Below, in pieces: positions 35,251 to 44,560 of a DNA stretch of 64,000 bases (the stretch's first letter is position 1; every line of letters begins with the position of its first letter). The position numbers and the translations under genes are program-made. The notes under the pieces were generated by a model, which had not been told where the DNA came from, searched no databases, and saw only the letters and a list, made by a program, of their open reading frames with translations. The stretch comes from Streptomyces viridochromogenes (GTDB taxonomy: Bacteria; Actinomycetota; Actinomycetes; Streptomycetales; Streptomycetaceae): the NCBI RefSeq assembly GCF_001270495.1, contig NZ_LGUR01000218.1, positions 4,985 to 68,984 on the forward strand, read 5' to 3'.

Positions 35251-35297
35251 GGGTGCGACGCTAGGAACCGGCGCGGTCCGGATTAAGGTCCACTTTC

Positions 35298-36758
35298 ATG
35301 ACGCCATCGGAGACCAATCCAGTCGGCGGTCCGGAGCGGCAGGTGGCCTCCGGCGCCTGGGAGTTGCTGCTGCCGGCCGCTTCGGCGCCCGCACGCACGC
35401 GTGGCCGTTCGTTGCAGGCGGCGCTGCGGGAGGCGGTGCGGTCGGGGCGGCTGGCGCCGGACACGCGGCTGCCGTCGAGCCGGGATCTCGCCGCCGACCT
35501 GGGCGTGTCCCGAGGGCTGATCACCGAGGCGTACGAGCAGCTGACGGCGGAGGGCTATCTGCGCAGCAGCCGGGGTGCCGGGACCTGGGTGGGCGGTGCC
35601 GTACGGGCCGCCCGGCCACACGCGCGTGACCTCGCCCCGCGTGCCGCCGGGGCCCGGGCCGACTTCGTCCCCGGGACGCCGGACATGTCGCTGTTCCCGC
35701 GCGCCGCGTGGGCGGCCGCGCAGCGCGGGGTGCTGGCCGAGCTGCCGCACCACGAGCTCGGCTATCCCGACCCGCGCGGGCTCCCCCGGCTGCGTACGGT
35801 GCTCGCCGCACTGCTCGCACGCCGCCGGGGCGTGGTCGCGGACCCCGAGCGCATCGTGGTCGTCTCCGGAGTGGCACAGGCGACGACGCTGCTCGGATTC
35901 GTGCTGCACGCGCGCGGGCTGCGCGAAGTCGGTGTGGAGGACCCCGGAAGCCCGCAGCACGACGCCCTCTACGCCGCCGCGGGCGTCACCACGGTGCCGC
36001 TGCCGCTGGACGATCAGGGGCTCGTCATGGGCTCGCTGCGGGAGTCGGGGGTACGGTCCGTGGTCACGACGCCGGCCCACCAGTTCCCCACCGGCATCGC
36101 CTACTCGGCCCGCCGCCGCACCGAGCTGCTCGACTGGGCGCGCTCCGTCGACGGATTCGTCCTGGAGGATGACTACGACGGCGACTTCCGGTACGACCGC
36201 GCCCCCGTGGGCGCACTCCAGGGCCTCGACCCTGAGCGTGTCGCCTACGCCGGGTCGGTCAGCAAGTCCCTGGCGCCGGGACTGCGGCTCGGCTGGCTGC
36301 TCGTACCGGAGGCACTGGCCGAGGACGTCGTCGAGCGCAAGCGGACCATGGATCTGGGGCACCCCACCCTCGATCAGGCGCTGTTCGCCCGGTTCGTCGA
36401 GCGCGGCGACTACGACCGCCAGCTGCGCCGGTGCCAGCGCGCGTACCGGGAACGTCGCGACACCCTCGTCGCCGCCCTGGAGGAGCACTTTCCGGGCGCC
36501 GAGGTGACCGGCATCGCCGCGGGTCTGCACGTCATCGCCGCGCTGCCGGAACGCTACGGGCCCCAGGAGCGGTTCCTCGCGCGCGTGGCCGGGGCCGGCG
36601 TGGCGGTGCGCCCCTTGACGGACTACGCACACGCGCGTGCCGGGCAGGGTGGGCAGCCGGGTGTGCGGCTGGTCCTGGGGTACGCGCATCTGCCGCCGAC
36701 ACGGATCCGGGCGGGTGTACGGCTCATGGCCGAGGCGACCGCCACGCGTCGACGCTGA
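35298..36758 (+). CDS. MocR/PdxR-type regulator (GntR HTH plus aminotransferase)
   Basis: 486 residues. Residues about 30-100 are a GntR winged HTH (RLPSSRDLAADLGVSRGLITEAYEQ, cored as SSRDLAADLGVSRGLI). Residues 125-480 are a class I aminotransferase-like domain, with the PLP lysine in AGSVSKSLAPGLRLGW and DDYDGDFRYDR. MocR proteins use PLP as effector. The divergent neighbour 47 bp away encodes an EamA transporter, probably its target. A GGTCC direct repeat 12 bp apart (35275 and 35287) lies between them. Confidence 0.92.
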   Translation: MTPSETNPVGGPERQVASGAWELLLPAASAPARTRGRSLQAALREAVRSGRLAPDTRLPSSRDLAADLGVSRGLITEAYEQLTAEGYLRSSRGAGTWVGGAVRAARPHARDLAPRAAGARADFVPGTPDMSLFPRAAWAAAQRGVLAELPHHELGYPDPRGLPRLRTVLAALLARRRGVVADPERIVVVSGVAQATTLLGFVLHARGLREVGVEDPGSPQHDALYAAAGVTTVPLPLDDQGLVMGSLRESGVRSVVTTPAHQFPTGIAYSARRRTELLDWARSVDGFVLEDDYDGDFRYDRAPVGALQGLDPERVAYAGSVSKSLAPGLRLGWLLVPEALAEDVVERKRTMDLGHPTLDQALFARFVERGDYDRQLRRCQRAYRERRDTLVAALEEHFPGAEVTGIAAGLHVIAALPERYGPQERFLARVAGAGVAVRPLTDYAHARAGQGGQPGVRLVLGYAHLPPTRIRAGVRLMAEATATRRR

Positions 36759-36806
36759 GCACGACTCCCGTACGACACACCGGTTCCCTTGTGGATGCGG
36801 TCAGTT

Positions 36807-36850
36807 GTTCACTTGTGGTTTCCGTGTGCGCTGCGGCGCACCAGTAGTTG
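36807..36850 (+). promoter_or_regulatory. Candidate PHO box and promoter of phoD
   Basis: Two 11-base units, GTTCACTTGTG (36807) and GTTTCCGTGTG (36818), follow the PhoP direct-repeat layout; the first matches GTTCACC in 6 of 7 bases and the second is weak. TAGTTG at 36845 could be the -10, with the -35 position falling inside unit 2, as in PhoP-activated promoters. Confidence 0.5.
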
Positions 36851-36891
36851 TGGCACTGCACACTGGCCGGATCCCGCCCCTGGAGGCCTCC

Positions 36892-38466
36892 ATGTCACAC
36901 CGTTCGTTCCCGGGCCGCCGCAGCGTTCTGCGCGGCTCGCTCGCCGCCTCGGCGGCGCTCACCCTGCCCACGGCGCTCGGCGCGGCACCGGCGTTCGCCC
37001 TGTCGGGGCGCCCCAAGGCGGGATGGGGCGTACAGACGGGGGACGTGACCTGCGACTCGGGGCTGGTGTGGGTGCGGTCCGACCGTCCGGCCAGGATGAT
37101 CGTCGAGACGTCCGCGACCGAGTCGTTCCGCACACCGCGCAGATGGCACGGCCCGCTGCTGGGCGCGGACACGGACTTCACCGGCACCACCCGGCTGCGC
37201 GGCCTGCCGTCCGGCGAGCAGATCCACTACCGCGTGCTGCTCGCCGACCCGGACGACCCGCGCCGCACCGGCGAGCCGGTCACCGGCACCTTCCGTACGG
37301 CCTCCGCGCGGCGGCGCGACGGGGTGCGGTTCGTGTGGTCGGGCGACCTCGCCGGTCAGGGCTGGGGCATCAACCCGGACTTCGGCGGCTACCGGATCTA
37401 CAACGCGATGGCCGCGCTGGACCCGGACTTCTTCCTCTGCAGCGGCGACAACATCTACGCCGACGGACCGATCTCGGCCTCGGTCGCCCTGCCCGACGGC
37501 AGCACCTGGCGGAACATCACCACCGAGGAGAAGTCCAAGGTCGCCGAGACCCTGGCGGAGTTCCGCGGCAACTTCCGCTACAACCTGCTCGACGACAACC
37601 TCAAGCGGTTCAACGCCCAGGTCCCGTCGATCATCCAGTGGGACGACCACGAGGTCACCAACAACTGGTACCCCGGCGAGATCCTCGCCGACGCCCGCTA
37701 CACGGAGAAGAACGTCGACGTCCTGGCCGCACGCGCCCGGCAGGCGTTCTCCGAGTACTTCCCGATCTCGACGCTGCGCCGCCCCGACGGCCGGGTCTAC
37801 CGGGTGGTCAACCACGGTCCGCTGCTGGACGTGTTCGTGCTGGACATGCGCACCTACCGCAACGCCAACTCGACGGACGACCAGGCCACCGACGCGCAGG
37901 GCATCCTCGGCGCCGAGCAGTTGCGGTGGCTCAAGCGTGAGCTGGCCCGTTCCCGGGCGGTGTGGAAGGTGATCGCCTCGGACATGCCGCTGGGCCTGGT
38001 GGTGCCGGACACCGGCGACGGCAAGCCGAACGTCGAGGCCGTCGCACAGGGCGACCCGGGGGCGCCGCTGGGGCGGGAGCTGCAGATCGCGGAGCTGCTG
38101 CGGTTCATCAAGCACCGCGGCATCACCGGTACGGTGTGGCTGACCGCCGACGTGCACTACACCTCCGCCCAGCACTACCAGCCGTCACGGGCGGCCTTCA
38201 CCGACTTCGAGCCGTTCTGGGAGTTCGTCTCCGGCCCGCTCAACGCGGGCGCGTTCCCGGCGAACACGCTGGACAACACCTTCGGTCCGGACCGGGTCTT
38301 CATCAAGGCGCCGACGACCGCGAACGTCTCGCCGGCCGGTGGCTACCAGTTCTTCGGCGAGGTCGACATCGACGGCGACAGCGGCGAGCTGACGGTGCGC
38401 CTGCGCGAGTCGGACGGCTCCGTACTGTTCACGCAGGTCCTCCAGCCGGGCCGGGTCGGTCAGTAA
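36892..38466 (+). CDS. phoD: Tat-exported PhoD-family alkaline phosphatase
   Basis: 524 residues from ATG 36892, with GGAGG 5 bases upstream. The N-terminus has a Tat signal (GRRSVLRGSLAASAALTLP). A PhoD_N domain precedes the catalytic domain, with WSGDLAGQGWGINPDFGG, LCSGDNIYADGPI, IIQWDDHEVTNNWYPGE and TADVHYTSA as metal and phosphate-binding segments. PhoD enzymes are Ca/Fe phosphodiesterase-phosphatases released under phosphate starvation. A PHO-box candidate lies upstream and a strong hairpin downstream. Confidence 0.93.
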   Translation: MSHRSFPGRRSVLRGSLAASAALTLPTALGAAPAFALSGRPKAGWGVQTGDVTCDSGLVWVRSDRPARMIVETSATESFRTPRRWHGPLLGADTDFTGTTRLRGLPSGEQIHYRVLLADPDDPRRTGEPVTGTFRTASARRRDGVRFVWSGDLAGQGWGINPDFGGYRIYNAMAALDPDFFLCSGDNIYADGPISASVALPDGSTWRNITTEEKSKVAETLAEFRGNFRYNLLDDNLKRFNAQVPSIIQWDDHEVTNNWYPGEILADARYTEKNVDVLAARARQAFSEYFPISTLRRPDGRVYRVVNHGPLLDVFVLDMRTYRNANSTDDQATDAQGILGAEQLRWLKRELARSRAVWKVIASDMPLGLVVPDTGDGKPNVEAVAQGDPGAPLGRELQIAELLRFIKHRGITGTVWLTADVHYTSAQHYQPSRAAFTDFEPFWEFVSGPLNAGAFPANTLDNTFGPDRVFIKAPTTANVSPAGGYQFFGEVDIDGDSGELTVRLRESDGSVLFTQVLQPGRVGQ

Positions 38467-38485
38467 CTCCCGTAGCCTGGACGTC

Positions 38486-38522
38486 GTGCCGCGTACCGGT
38501 GTCATCCCCCGGTGCGCGGCAC
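38486..38522. terminator. Terminator after phoD
   Basis: A 14-bp stem with one G-U pair (GTGCCGCGTACCGG with CCGGTGCGCGGCAC) and a 9-base loop starts 20 bp after the phoD stop. Confidence 0.75.
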
Positions 38523-38591
38523 GGTCGTTCCGGCCGGCCGAACTCCCCGTCCGGGAGGTCGTTTTCGCCCGGCTCGCACCCCAGGCCATAG

Positions 38592-38620
38592 TTGAATAAG
38601 TCACAAAACCGGCATAAGTG
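38592..38620 (+). promoter_or_regulatory. Promoter of the ACT-GNAT gene
   Basis: TTGAAT (38592-38597) and TAAGTG (38615-38620) are separated by 17 bases, in an AT-rich stretch between a terminator and the next gene. This leaves a leader of about 55 bases. Confidence 0.55.
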
Positions 38621-38683
38621 TTCTTTACCGCCCGGTCACAATGCGTTCGTGATCACGCAACACCCTTCCTTCACAGTGGCTGC

Positions 38684-40117
38684 ATGAGTCGAGACATGTC
38701 TGATGTGACGCGTGCGAGGAACGGACGTCCCGTACACCACTGGCGGCGGAACGTCGTCCAGCTCGCCGCACTCCTCACGGCGGCGGCCGTGGTGGACGGC
38801 GTGACGAACCTGGTCGGGCACGGGCCCGTCGGACCGGCACTGCTGCTGGTCCCGGCGACGGTGCTGGTCGCCGCGGCGGGGTTCCACTCGTGGTGGGCAC
38901 GCCGCCACGGTCACGCACCGCCGACGGGCGATACCGGTGCCCGGCCGCGCTCCGAGTCGCAGGCCGGGCCGTCGGAGCAGTCGCGGGAACCGTCCGCGAC
39001 GGTGTCCACGGAGAGTGCGCTGTGGCGGATGCGGACGACGGTGCAGGACGAACCGGGGTCGCTGGCGGCGCTGTGCACGGCGCTCGCCGGGCTGCGGGTG
39101 GACATCCTGAGCCTCCAGACGCATCCGCTGGCCGAGGGGACGGTGGACGAGTTCCTGCTCCGGGCGCCCGGCGGGCTCGCGGCGGCCGAGCTCACCCGGG
39201 TGGTCTCGGTGGCCGGCGGCGCCGGCACCTGGATCGAGCGGGCGGACGCACACGACCTGGTGGACGCGCCGACCCGGGTGCTGGGCCTGGCCACCCGTAC
39301 CGCCCTGGACGCGGCGGAACTGCCGTTGGCGTTGCGGCAGTTGCTGGGCCGGTGCACCATCCGGTCGCTGCCCGCCGTGCCGGCCGGGGGCGGCCGCGGA
39401 CCGGCGGCCGTGCCGGTGGAGGGGGCGCTCGAGGACACCGTGATGCGGCTGCGGGCGCCCGAAGGTGGAGTGATCACCGTGGAGCGGCCGTATCTGCCGT
39501 TCACGCCGACCGAGTTCGCCCGCGCGCGGGCGCTGGTGGAGCTGGACGCCCGGCTCGGCCCGCGCGTTCCGCGCAGCCAGGATGTGCTGACGCTGCCCGA
39601 GGGCAACGACATCACCGTGCGCCGGGTGGACATCGGTGACCTTCGGTCCGCGAAGGAGATGCACGAGCGGTGCTCCGCACGGACGCTCGGGATGCGATAC
39701 CACGGGCCGGTCGGTGACGCCGACCGTTATCTCAGCCACCTGCTCAGTCCCCGGTTCGGGCGGACGATCGCCGTACAGACCGCGTCGGGGCGCATCGTCG
39801 GGCTCGGTCACCTGCTGTGGGACGGGGACGAGACGGAGGTCGCGCTGCTCGTCGAGGACGCGTGGCAGCGGCGTGGCATCGGCGGAGAGTTGCTGCGCAG
39901 GCTCGTGGGGCTGGCGGTCGAGGCGGGGTGCGAGAGTGTGTACGCGGTGACGCAGTCGTCCAACACCGGGATGGTCGCGGCGATGCGGGGGTTGGGGCTC
40001 CCCCTCGACTATCAGGTCGAGGAGGGCACCCTCGTCATCACGGCCCGTCTGGATGCGGCGGTGGAGAAGCCGGTTGCGGAACGGCTTTCCGGTGCGGGCG
40101 AGCGGGGGAAGGACTGA
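38684..40117 (+). CDS. Membrane-anchored ACT-GNAT protein
   Basis: 477 residues from ATG 38684; ATG 38696 is a close alternative. Two hydrophobic helices occur near residues 22-70 (VVQLAALLTAAAVVDGV and PALLLVPATVLVAAAGF). An ACT-like domain follows in LWRMRTTVQDEPGSLAALCTALAGL, cored as TVQDEPGSLAALCTALAG. The C-terminal 170 residues are a GNAT fold with VEDAWQRRGIGGELLRRLVG. The substrate is unknown. ACT domains bind amino acids, so allosteric control of an acetyltransferase is plausible. Confidence 0.82.
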   Translation: MSRDMSDVTRARNGRPVHHWRRNVVQLAALLTAAAVVDGVTNLVGHGPVGPALLLVPATVLVAAAGFHSWWARRHGHAPPTGDTGARPRSESQAGPSEQSREPSATVSTESALWRMRTTVQDEPGSLAALCTALAGLRVDILSLQTHPLAEGTVDEFLLRAPGGLAAAELTRVVSVAGGAGTWIERADAHDLVDAPTRVLGLATRTALDAAELPLALRQLLGRCTIRSLPAVPAGGGRGPAAVPVEGALEDTVMRLRAPEGGVITVERPYLPFTPTEFARARALVELDARLGPRVPRSQDVLTLPEGNDITVRRVDIGDLRSAKEMHERCSARTLGMRYHGPVGDADRYLSHLLSPRFGRTIAVQTASGRIVGLGHLLWDGDETEVALLVEDAWQRRGIGGELLRRLVGLAVEAGCESVYAVTQSSNTGMVAAMRGLGLPLDYQVEEGTLVITARLDAAVEKPVAERLSGAGERGKD

Positions 40118-40130
40118 GCGCCGTTTCGCG

Positions 40131-41330
40131 CTAGGGCCTGGCGGCGGCCGCGGGTGTGCGGTGGTTCCCCGCGGCCCTTTCGGGGCGCTGCCGCAGCGCC
40201 CGGTCCAGATCGGCCCAGAGGTCCTCCACGTCCTCCAGGCCCACCGACATCCGCAGCAACCGGTCGCTCACCCCGGCGCCCCGGCGGTCGTCCGCGTCGA
40301 CGATGCGGTGGCTGATCGACGCCGGGTGCTGGATGAGGGTGTCGACGCTGCCGAGGCTCACGGCGGGGGTGATCAGGCGGACGCCGGCGATGACGTCGTG
40401 CGGATCGTCGTGCACCTCGAAGGCGATCATGGCCCCGCCGATGCGCGGATAGTGGACGCGGGCGACGCGCGGGTCGGCGGCGAGGCGGCGGGCGAGTTCG
40501 GAGGCGGTCTCCGAGGCGGCCCGGACCCGCACGGGGAGGGTCGACAGGCCGCGCAGCAGCAGATAGCCGGCCAGCGGATGCAGGACACCGCCCGTGGCGA
40601 ACCGTATCTGCCGAAGCCGCCCGGCGAACTCCTCGTCGCAGGCCACCACGCCCGCCAGTACGTCCCCGTGCCCGCCGAGGTACTTGGTGGCGCTGTGCAG
40701 CACCAGCCGCGCACCGTGTTCGGTGGGGCGCTGGAGCACGGGCGTGGCGAAGGTGTTGTCCACGAGCAGCGGCACGGAGCCGCAGGCGTGGGCCACCGCC
40801 CGCAGGTCCACCTCGGTGAGCGTGGGGTTCGCCGGGGTCTCGACCAGCACCAGGCCGGTGTCCGGACGCAGCGCCTCCGCGATTCCGGCGGGGTCGGTCC
40901 AGGTCACCTCCGTGCCCAGGAGCCCGGCGGTGAGCAGATGGTCGCTACAGCCGTACAGCGGGCGTACGGCGACGACGTGGCGCAGGCCCATCGAGGCCCG
41001 TACGAGAAGGACCGCGGTCAGTGCCGCCATCCCGCTGGCGAACGCGACCGCCGCCTCGGTGCCCTCCAGACGGGCCAGGGCGGTCTCGAAGCGGGCGACG
41101 GTCGGGTTGCCCAGACGGCCGTAGACGGGCGGGCCGTCCGGCTCGGCGCCGGTGGTGGCGAAGGCGTCGATGCGGGCGGCCTCGCCGCGGCTGTCGTAGG
41201 ACGGGTAGGTGGTGGACAGGTCGATCGGCGGGGCGTGCAGGCCCTGCCGGGCGAGGTCGTCGCGGCCGGCGTGGACGGCCTCGGTGGCGAGTGCTCTAGG
41301 TGCGGTGCGTACGTCGTCGTACCCATGCAT
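40131..41330 (-). CDS. Trans-sulfuration-family PLP enzyme (cystathionine synthase/lyase or methionine gamma-lyase type)
   Basis: 399 residues from ATG 41330, preferred because GGGAGG lies upstream; ATG 41363 would add 11 residues. It is a fold type I PLP enzyme of the Cys/Met metabolism family, with YGRLGNPTVARFE, FASGMAAL, VETPANPT, VDNTFATPVLQ and the PLP lysine in LHSATKYLGGHGD. Synthase, beta-lyase and methionine gamma-lyase cannot be told apart here. It is divergent from an Lrp-type regulator whose palindrome covers that gene's start. A role in amino-acid breakdown under Lrp control is plausible. Confidence 0.88.
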   Translation of the reverse strand: MHGYDDVRTAPRALATEAVHAGRDDLARQGLHAPPIDLSTTYPSYDSRGEAARIDAFATTGAEPDGPPVYGRLGNPTVARFETALARLEGTEAAVAFASGMAALTAVLLVRASMGLRHVVAVRPLYGCSDHLLTAGLLGTEVTWTDPAGIAEALRPDTGLVLVETPANPTLTEVDLRAVAHACGSVPLLVDNTFATPVLQRPTEHGARLVLHSATKYLGGHGDVLAGVVACDEEFAGRLRQIRFATGGVLHPLAGYLLLRGLSTLPVRVRAASETASELARRLAADPRVARVHYPRIGGAMIAFEVHDDPHDVIAGVRLITPAVSLGSVDTLIQHPASISHRIVDADDRRGAGVSDRLLRMSVGLEDVEDLWADLDRALRQRPERAAGNHRTPAAAARP

Positions 41331-41412
41331 ACCGGCGTATGCCTCCCTGCTCGCTGGATCCATGGGCGGAAAGACTGAACAACAGGCGGGTCATCCGGGT
41401 GGAACCCCGTGC

Positions 41413-41433
41413 TACGTTCGGCCAATGGCCGAA
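41413..41433 (+). promoter_or_regulatory. Lrp operator covering its own start codon, with -10
   Basis: TTCGGCCA and TGGCCGAA (41417-41433) form a perfect 8-bp inverted repeat around A41425, the first base of the Lrp ATG. TACGTT at 41413-41418 is a likely -10, placing transcription start at or next to that ATG, so the mRNA would be leaderless and directly blocked by a bound regulator. Confidence 0.6.
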
Positions 41434-41931
41434 TCTGTCGTACTGGATCCGGTCGATCTGCATCTGCTGCGGCTCCTGCAGAACGACGCCCGGACCACTT
41501 ACCGCGATCTCGCCGTGCAGGTCGGTGTCGCACCGTCGACCTGTCTGGACCGGGTGACGCGGCTGCGCCGTTCCGGCGTGATCCTCGGCCATCAGCTCAG
41601 GCTGGACCCGGCCAAGCTGGGCCGCGGGCTGCAGGCGCTGCTGTCCGTGCAGGTCAGGCCGCATCGGCGGGAGTTGGTGGGGCCGTTCGTGGAGCGGATC
41701 CGGGCGCTGCCGGAGTCGCTGACCGTCTTCCATCTCACCGGCCCTGACGACTATCTCGTGCATGTCGCGGTCGCGGACATGGCGGATCTGCAACGGCTGG
41801 TGCTCGACGAGTTCACGTCCCGGCGCGAGGTGGCTCGGGTGGAGACCCGGTTGATCTTCCAGGAGTGGGACTGCGGGCCGTTGCTGCCCCCCGACGGGCC
41901 GGAGAACACGCCCTCAGCGAAATCCGGCTGA
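41425..41931 (+). CDS. Lrp/AsnC-family regulator (first)
   Basis: 168 residues. The N-terminal HTH reads LDPVDLHLLRLLQNDARTTYRDLAVQVGVAPSTCLDRV, cored as TYRDLAVQVGVAPSTCLDRV. The RAM effector domain occupies residues 70-145 with FHLTGPDDYLVHVAVADM. It is divergent from the trans-sulfuration-type enzyme and probably controls it, as Lrp paralogues often do for amino-acid catabolic genes. Confidence 0.92.
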   Translation: MAESVVLDPVDLHLLRLLQNDARTTYRDLAVQVGVAPSTCLDRVTRLRRSGVILGHQLRLDPAKLGRGLQALLSVQVRPHRRELVGPFVERIRALPESLTVFHLTGPDDYLVHVAVADMADLQRLVLDEFTSRREVARVETRLIFQEWDCGPLLPPDGPENTPSAKSG

Positions 41932-41995
41932 CGCGGGGCGAACGCGGGGGAATCCGGGCTGACGCGGCAGCGGTCGGCATATGAGGATGGGCCGT

Positions 41996-43684
41996 ATGTC
42001 TGAGACCAAGACTCCGCTTCCCCGTGAGGTCGCCGACGCGTATGTCGACGAGCTCATCGCCCTCGACCCGGTCACCGGTACGTATCTCGGTGTGAAGGAA
42101 AGTTCGAGCAAGCTCCCCGACCTCTCGCCCGCGGGCCAGGAAGCGCTCGCGAAGCTCCAGCGAGCCACCCTCGCGCGACTCGACGAGGCCGAGCGCGCGC
42201 CCGGCGCGGACAGTGACATCGAGCGCCGGTGCGGGCGCCTGCTGCGCGAGCGGCTGACCGCGGAACTCGCCGTGCACGAGGCCGACGAGGGCCTGCGCTC
42301 GGTCGGCAACATGGCCACGCCCGCCCACTCGGTCCGCGAGATCTTCACGGTCACCCCGAACGAGACCGACGAGGACTGGGCGGCGATCGCCGAGCGGCTG
42401 CGCGCGGTGCCGGCCGCGTACGCGGGCTACCGCGAGTCCCTCGCGCTGGGCCTGGAGCGCAAGCTGTACGCCGCCCCGCGCCCGACCGCCACCTTCGTCG
42501 AGCAGCTCACCGAGTGGTCGGACACGGGCGAGGGGCAGGGCTGGTTCGAGGCCTTCGTGTCGGCCGGTCCCGAAGCGCTGCGCGCCGAGCTGGACGAGGC
42601 CGCCCGCGGGGCGACGGCCGCCGTGGTGGAACTGCGGGACTGGATGCGCGACGTGTACGCCCCGGCGATCGAGGGTGCGCCGAACACGGTGGGCCGCGAG
42701 CGCTACGCCCGCTGGGCCCGCTACTTCAACGGCACCGACCTCGACCTCGACGAGGCGTACGCGTACGGCTGGGCCGAGTACCACCGCCTGCTCGGCGAGA
42801 TGAAGAAGGAGGCCGAGAAGATCCTTCCGGGCGCCGCGACGCCGTGGGTGGCGCTGGCGCACGTCGACGAGCACGGCACGCACATCGAGGGCGTCGACGA
42901 GGTCCGCGACTGGCTCCAGGGCCTGATGGACGAGGCGATCGAGAAGCTGGACGGCACGCACTTCGAACTCGCCGAGCCGGTACGGAAGGTGGAGTCGCGC
43001 ATCGCCCCGCCCGGCGGTGCGGCGGCGCCGTACTACACCTCCCCGTCGGAGGACTTCTCGCGGCCGGGCCGCACCTGGCTGCCGACGATGGGACAGACCC
43101 GCTTCCCGGTCTACGACCTCGTCTCGACCTGGTACCACGAGGGTGTGCCGGGCCATCACCTCCAGCTGGCGCAGTGGACGTACGTCGCCGGGAACCTCTC
43201 CCGCTACCAGGCCACGATCGGCATGGTCAGCGCCAACGCCGAGGGCTGGGCGCTGTACGCGGAGCGGCTCATGGACGAACTCGGCTTCCTCACGGACCCG
43301 GAGCATCGGCTCGGCTACCTCGACGCGCAGATGATGCGGGCGGCCCGCGTCATCGTCGACATCGGCATGCACCTGGAGCTGGGGATCCCGGCCGACTCGC
43401 CCTTCCACCCGGGCGAGCGGTGGACACCGGAACTGGCGCAGGAGTTCTTCGGCGCGCACAGCAGCCGTCCGGCGGACTTCGTGGAGAGCGAGCTGACCCG
43501 GTATCTGACGATTCCGGGCCAGGCGATCGGCTACAAGCTCGGTGAACGGGCGTGGCTGCTGGGCCGTGAGAAGGCGCGGGAGCGGCACGGCGACGCGTTC
43601 GACCTCAAGGCGTGGCACATGGCGGCCCTGTCCCAGGGGTCGCTGGGCCTGGACGACCTGGTGGACGAACTGGCCCAGCTCTGA
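41996..43684 (+). CDS. DUF885 family, predicted zinc carboxypeptidase-like enzyme
   Basis: 562 residues from ATG 41996. The active-site motif is WYHEGVPGHHLQ (an HExxxxH-like metal site), followed by SANAEGWALYAERLMDELGF with the second Glu. LGERAWLLGREKARERHG near the end is also typical of DUF885. The family is related to M2/M32-like metallopeptidases; the substrate is unknown. No signal peptide is present. The start lies 64 bp after the Lrp gene. Confidence 0.9.
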   Translation: MSETKTPLPREVADAYVDELIALDPVTGTYLGVKESSSKLPDLSPAGQEALAKLQRATLARLDEAERAPGADSDIERRCGRLLRERLTAELAVHEADEGLRSVGNMATPAHSVREIFTVTPNETDEDWAAIAERLRAVPAAYAGYRESLALGLERKLYAAPRPTATFVEQLTEWSDTGEGQGWFEAFVSAGPEALRAELDEAARGATAAVVELRDWMRDVYAPAIEGAPNTVGRERYARWARYFNGTDLDLDEAYAYGWAEYHRLLGEMKKEAEKILPGAATPWVALAHVDEHGTHIEGVDEVRDWLQGLMDEAIEKLDGTHFELAEPVRKVESRIAPPGGAAAPYYTSPSEDFSRPGRTWLPTMGQTRFPVYDLVSTWYHEGVPGHHLQLAQWTYVAGNLSRYQATIGMVSANAEGWALYAERLMDELGFLTDPEHRLGYLDAQMMRAARVIVDIGMHLELGIPADSPFHPGERWTPELAQEFFGAHSSRPADFVESELTRYLTIPGQAIGYKLGERAWLLGREKARERHGDAFDLKAWHMAALSQGSLGLDDLVDELAQL

Positions 43685-43696
43685 CATACCGCCGGA

Positions 43697-44530
43697 TCAA
43701 CGCCGGAAGCCGCCCTCGGAGTTGATCACCTCACCGGTGATCCAGCCCGCCTCGTCCGTGGCCAGCCAGGCGATGAGGCGGGCCGGGTCGTCGGGCATGC
43801 CCCACCGGCCGGCCGGGAAGGCGGCCGCCACGGCCTCGTACGCCCCGCCGGTCAGGTAGTCCGTGTCCACGGGGCCGGGGTTGACGGTGTTCACGGTGAT
43901 CCCCTGCTCGGCGAGCGTGGTCGCCAGGGAGCGGGTGATCGAGGCGAGGGCGCCCTTCTGGAGGGCGTAGGCGATCTCGCCGGGCATACCGCCCGCGATG
44001 TCCTGGCCGGAGGTCATCATCACGACGCGCCCGCCGGGACCGGGCGGCCGCAGCCGGGCATGGGCCTGGACTAGGAGCAGCACCGCGCGCGTGTCGACCG
44101 CCCAGTGCGCGTCGAGCATCGCGGCGTCGATCTCGTCGAGGGTGCCGTCGGAGCCGCTGACGGCATGGTTGGCGATCAGGATGTCGAGCCGCCCGCCGAG
44201 CGCCGCGGCCGCCGTGGCGATCAGCTCGGCCGGTGCGGCCGGGTCGGAGAGGTCTCCAGGGCCCGCGAGAACCTGGGCATCGGGATCGCCGAGCGCCTCG
44301 CGCACGGAGGCGGCGACCTCCTCGGGGCGGTCGGCCCCCCAGGACATCGCGGCGTCGTGCGGCACATGGTGGTGCAGATAGACGCTCGCCCCGTACGCGG
44401 CGAGCCGTCGGGCCACCGCATGACCGATGCCGGCACGTCTGCTGGCTCCGGTGACCAGAGCGGTCCGGCCGCGCAGGGGCAGGGGGTCGCGGCGCAGGTC
44501 TTCGGGGGCGGGGTGCGGGAGTCGGGGCAT
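43697..44530 (-). CDS. Short-chain dehydrogenase/reductase
   Basis: 277 residues. The cofactor motif is LVTGASRRAGIGHAVARRLA, with a short insertion relative to TGxxxGIG. LIANHAV corresponds to NAG, catalytic Ser is in MMTSGQ, YxxxK is IAYALQKGAL, and NTVNPGPVDTDYL follows. The ending GEVINSEGGFRR is typical of FabG-like members. The substrate is unknown. Upstream of the start is a large array of 21/22-bp repeats. Confidence 0.9.
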   Translation of the reverse strand: MPRLPHPAPEDLRRDPLPLRGRTALVTGASRRAGIGHAVARRLAAYGASVYLHHHVPHDAAMSWGADRPEEVAASVREALGDPDAQVLAGPGDLSDPAAPAELIATAAAALGGRLDILIANHAVSGSDGTLDEIDAAMLDAHWAVDTRAVLLLVQAHARLRPPGPGGRVVMMTSGQDIAGGMPGEIAYALQKGALASITRSLATTLAEQGITVNTVNPGPVDTDYLTGGAYEAVAAAFPAGRWGMPDDPARLIAWLATDEAGWITGEVINSEGGFRR

Positions 44531-44560
44531 GACAGATCATGATGGGGAACGGCCGACTCC

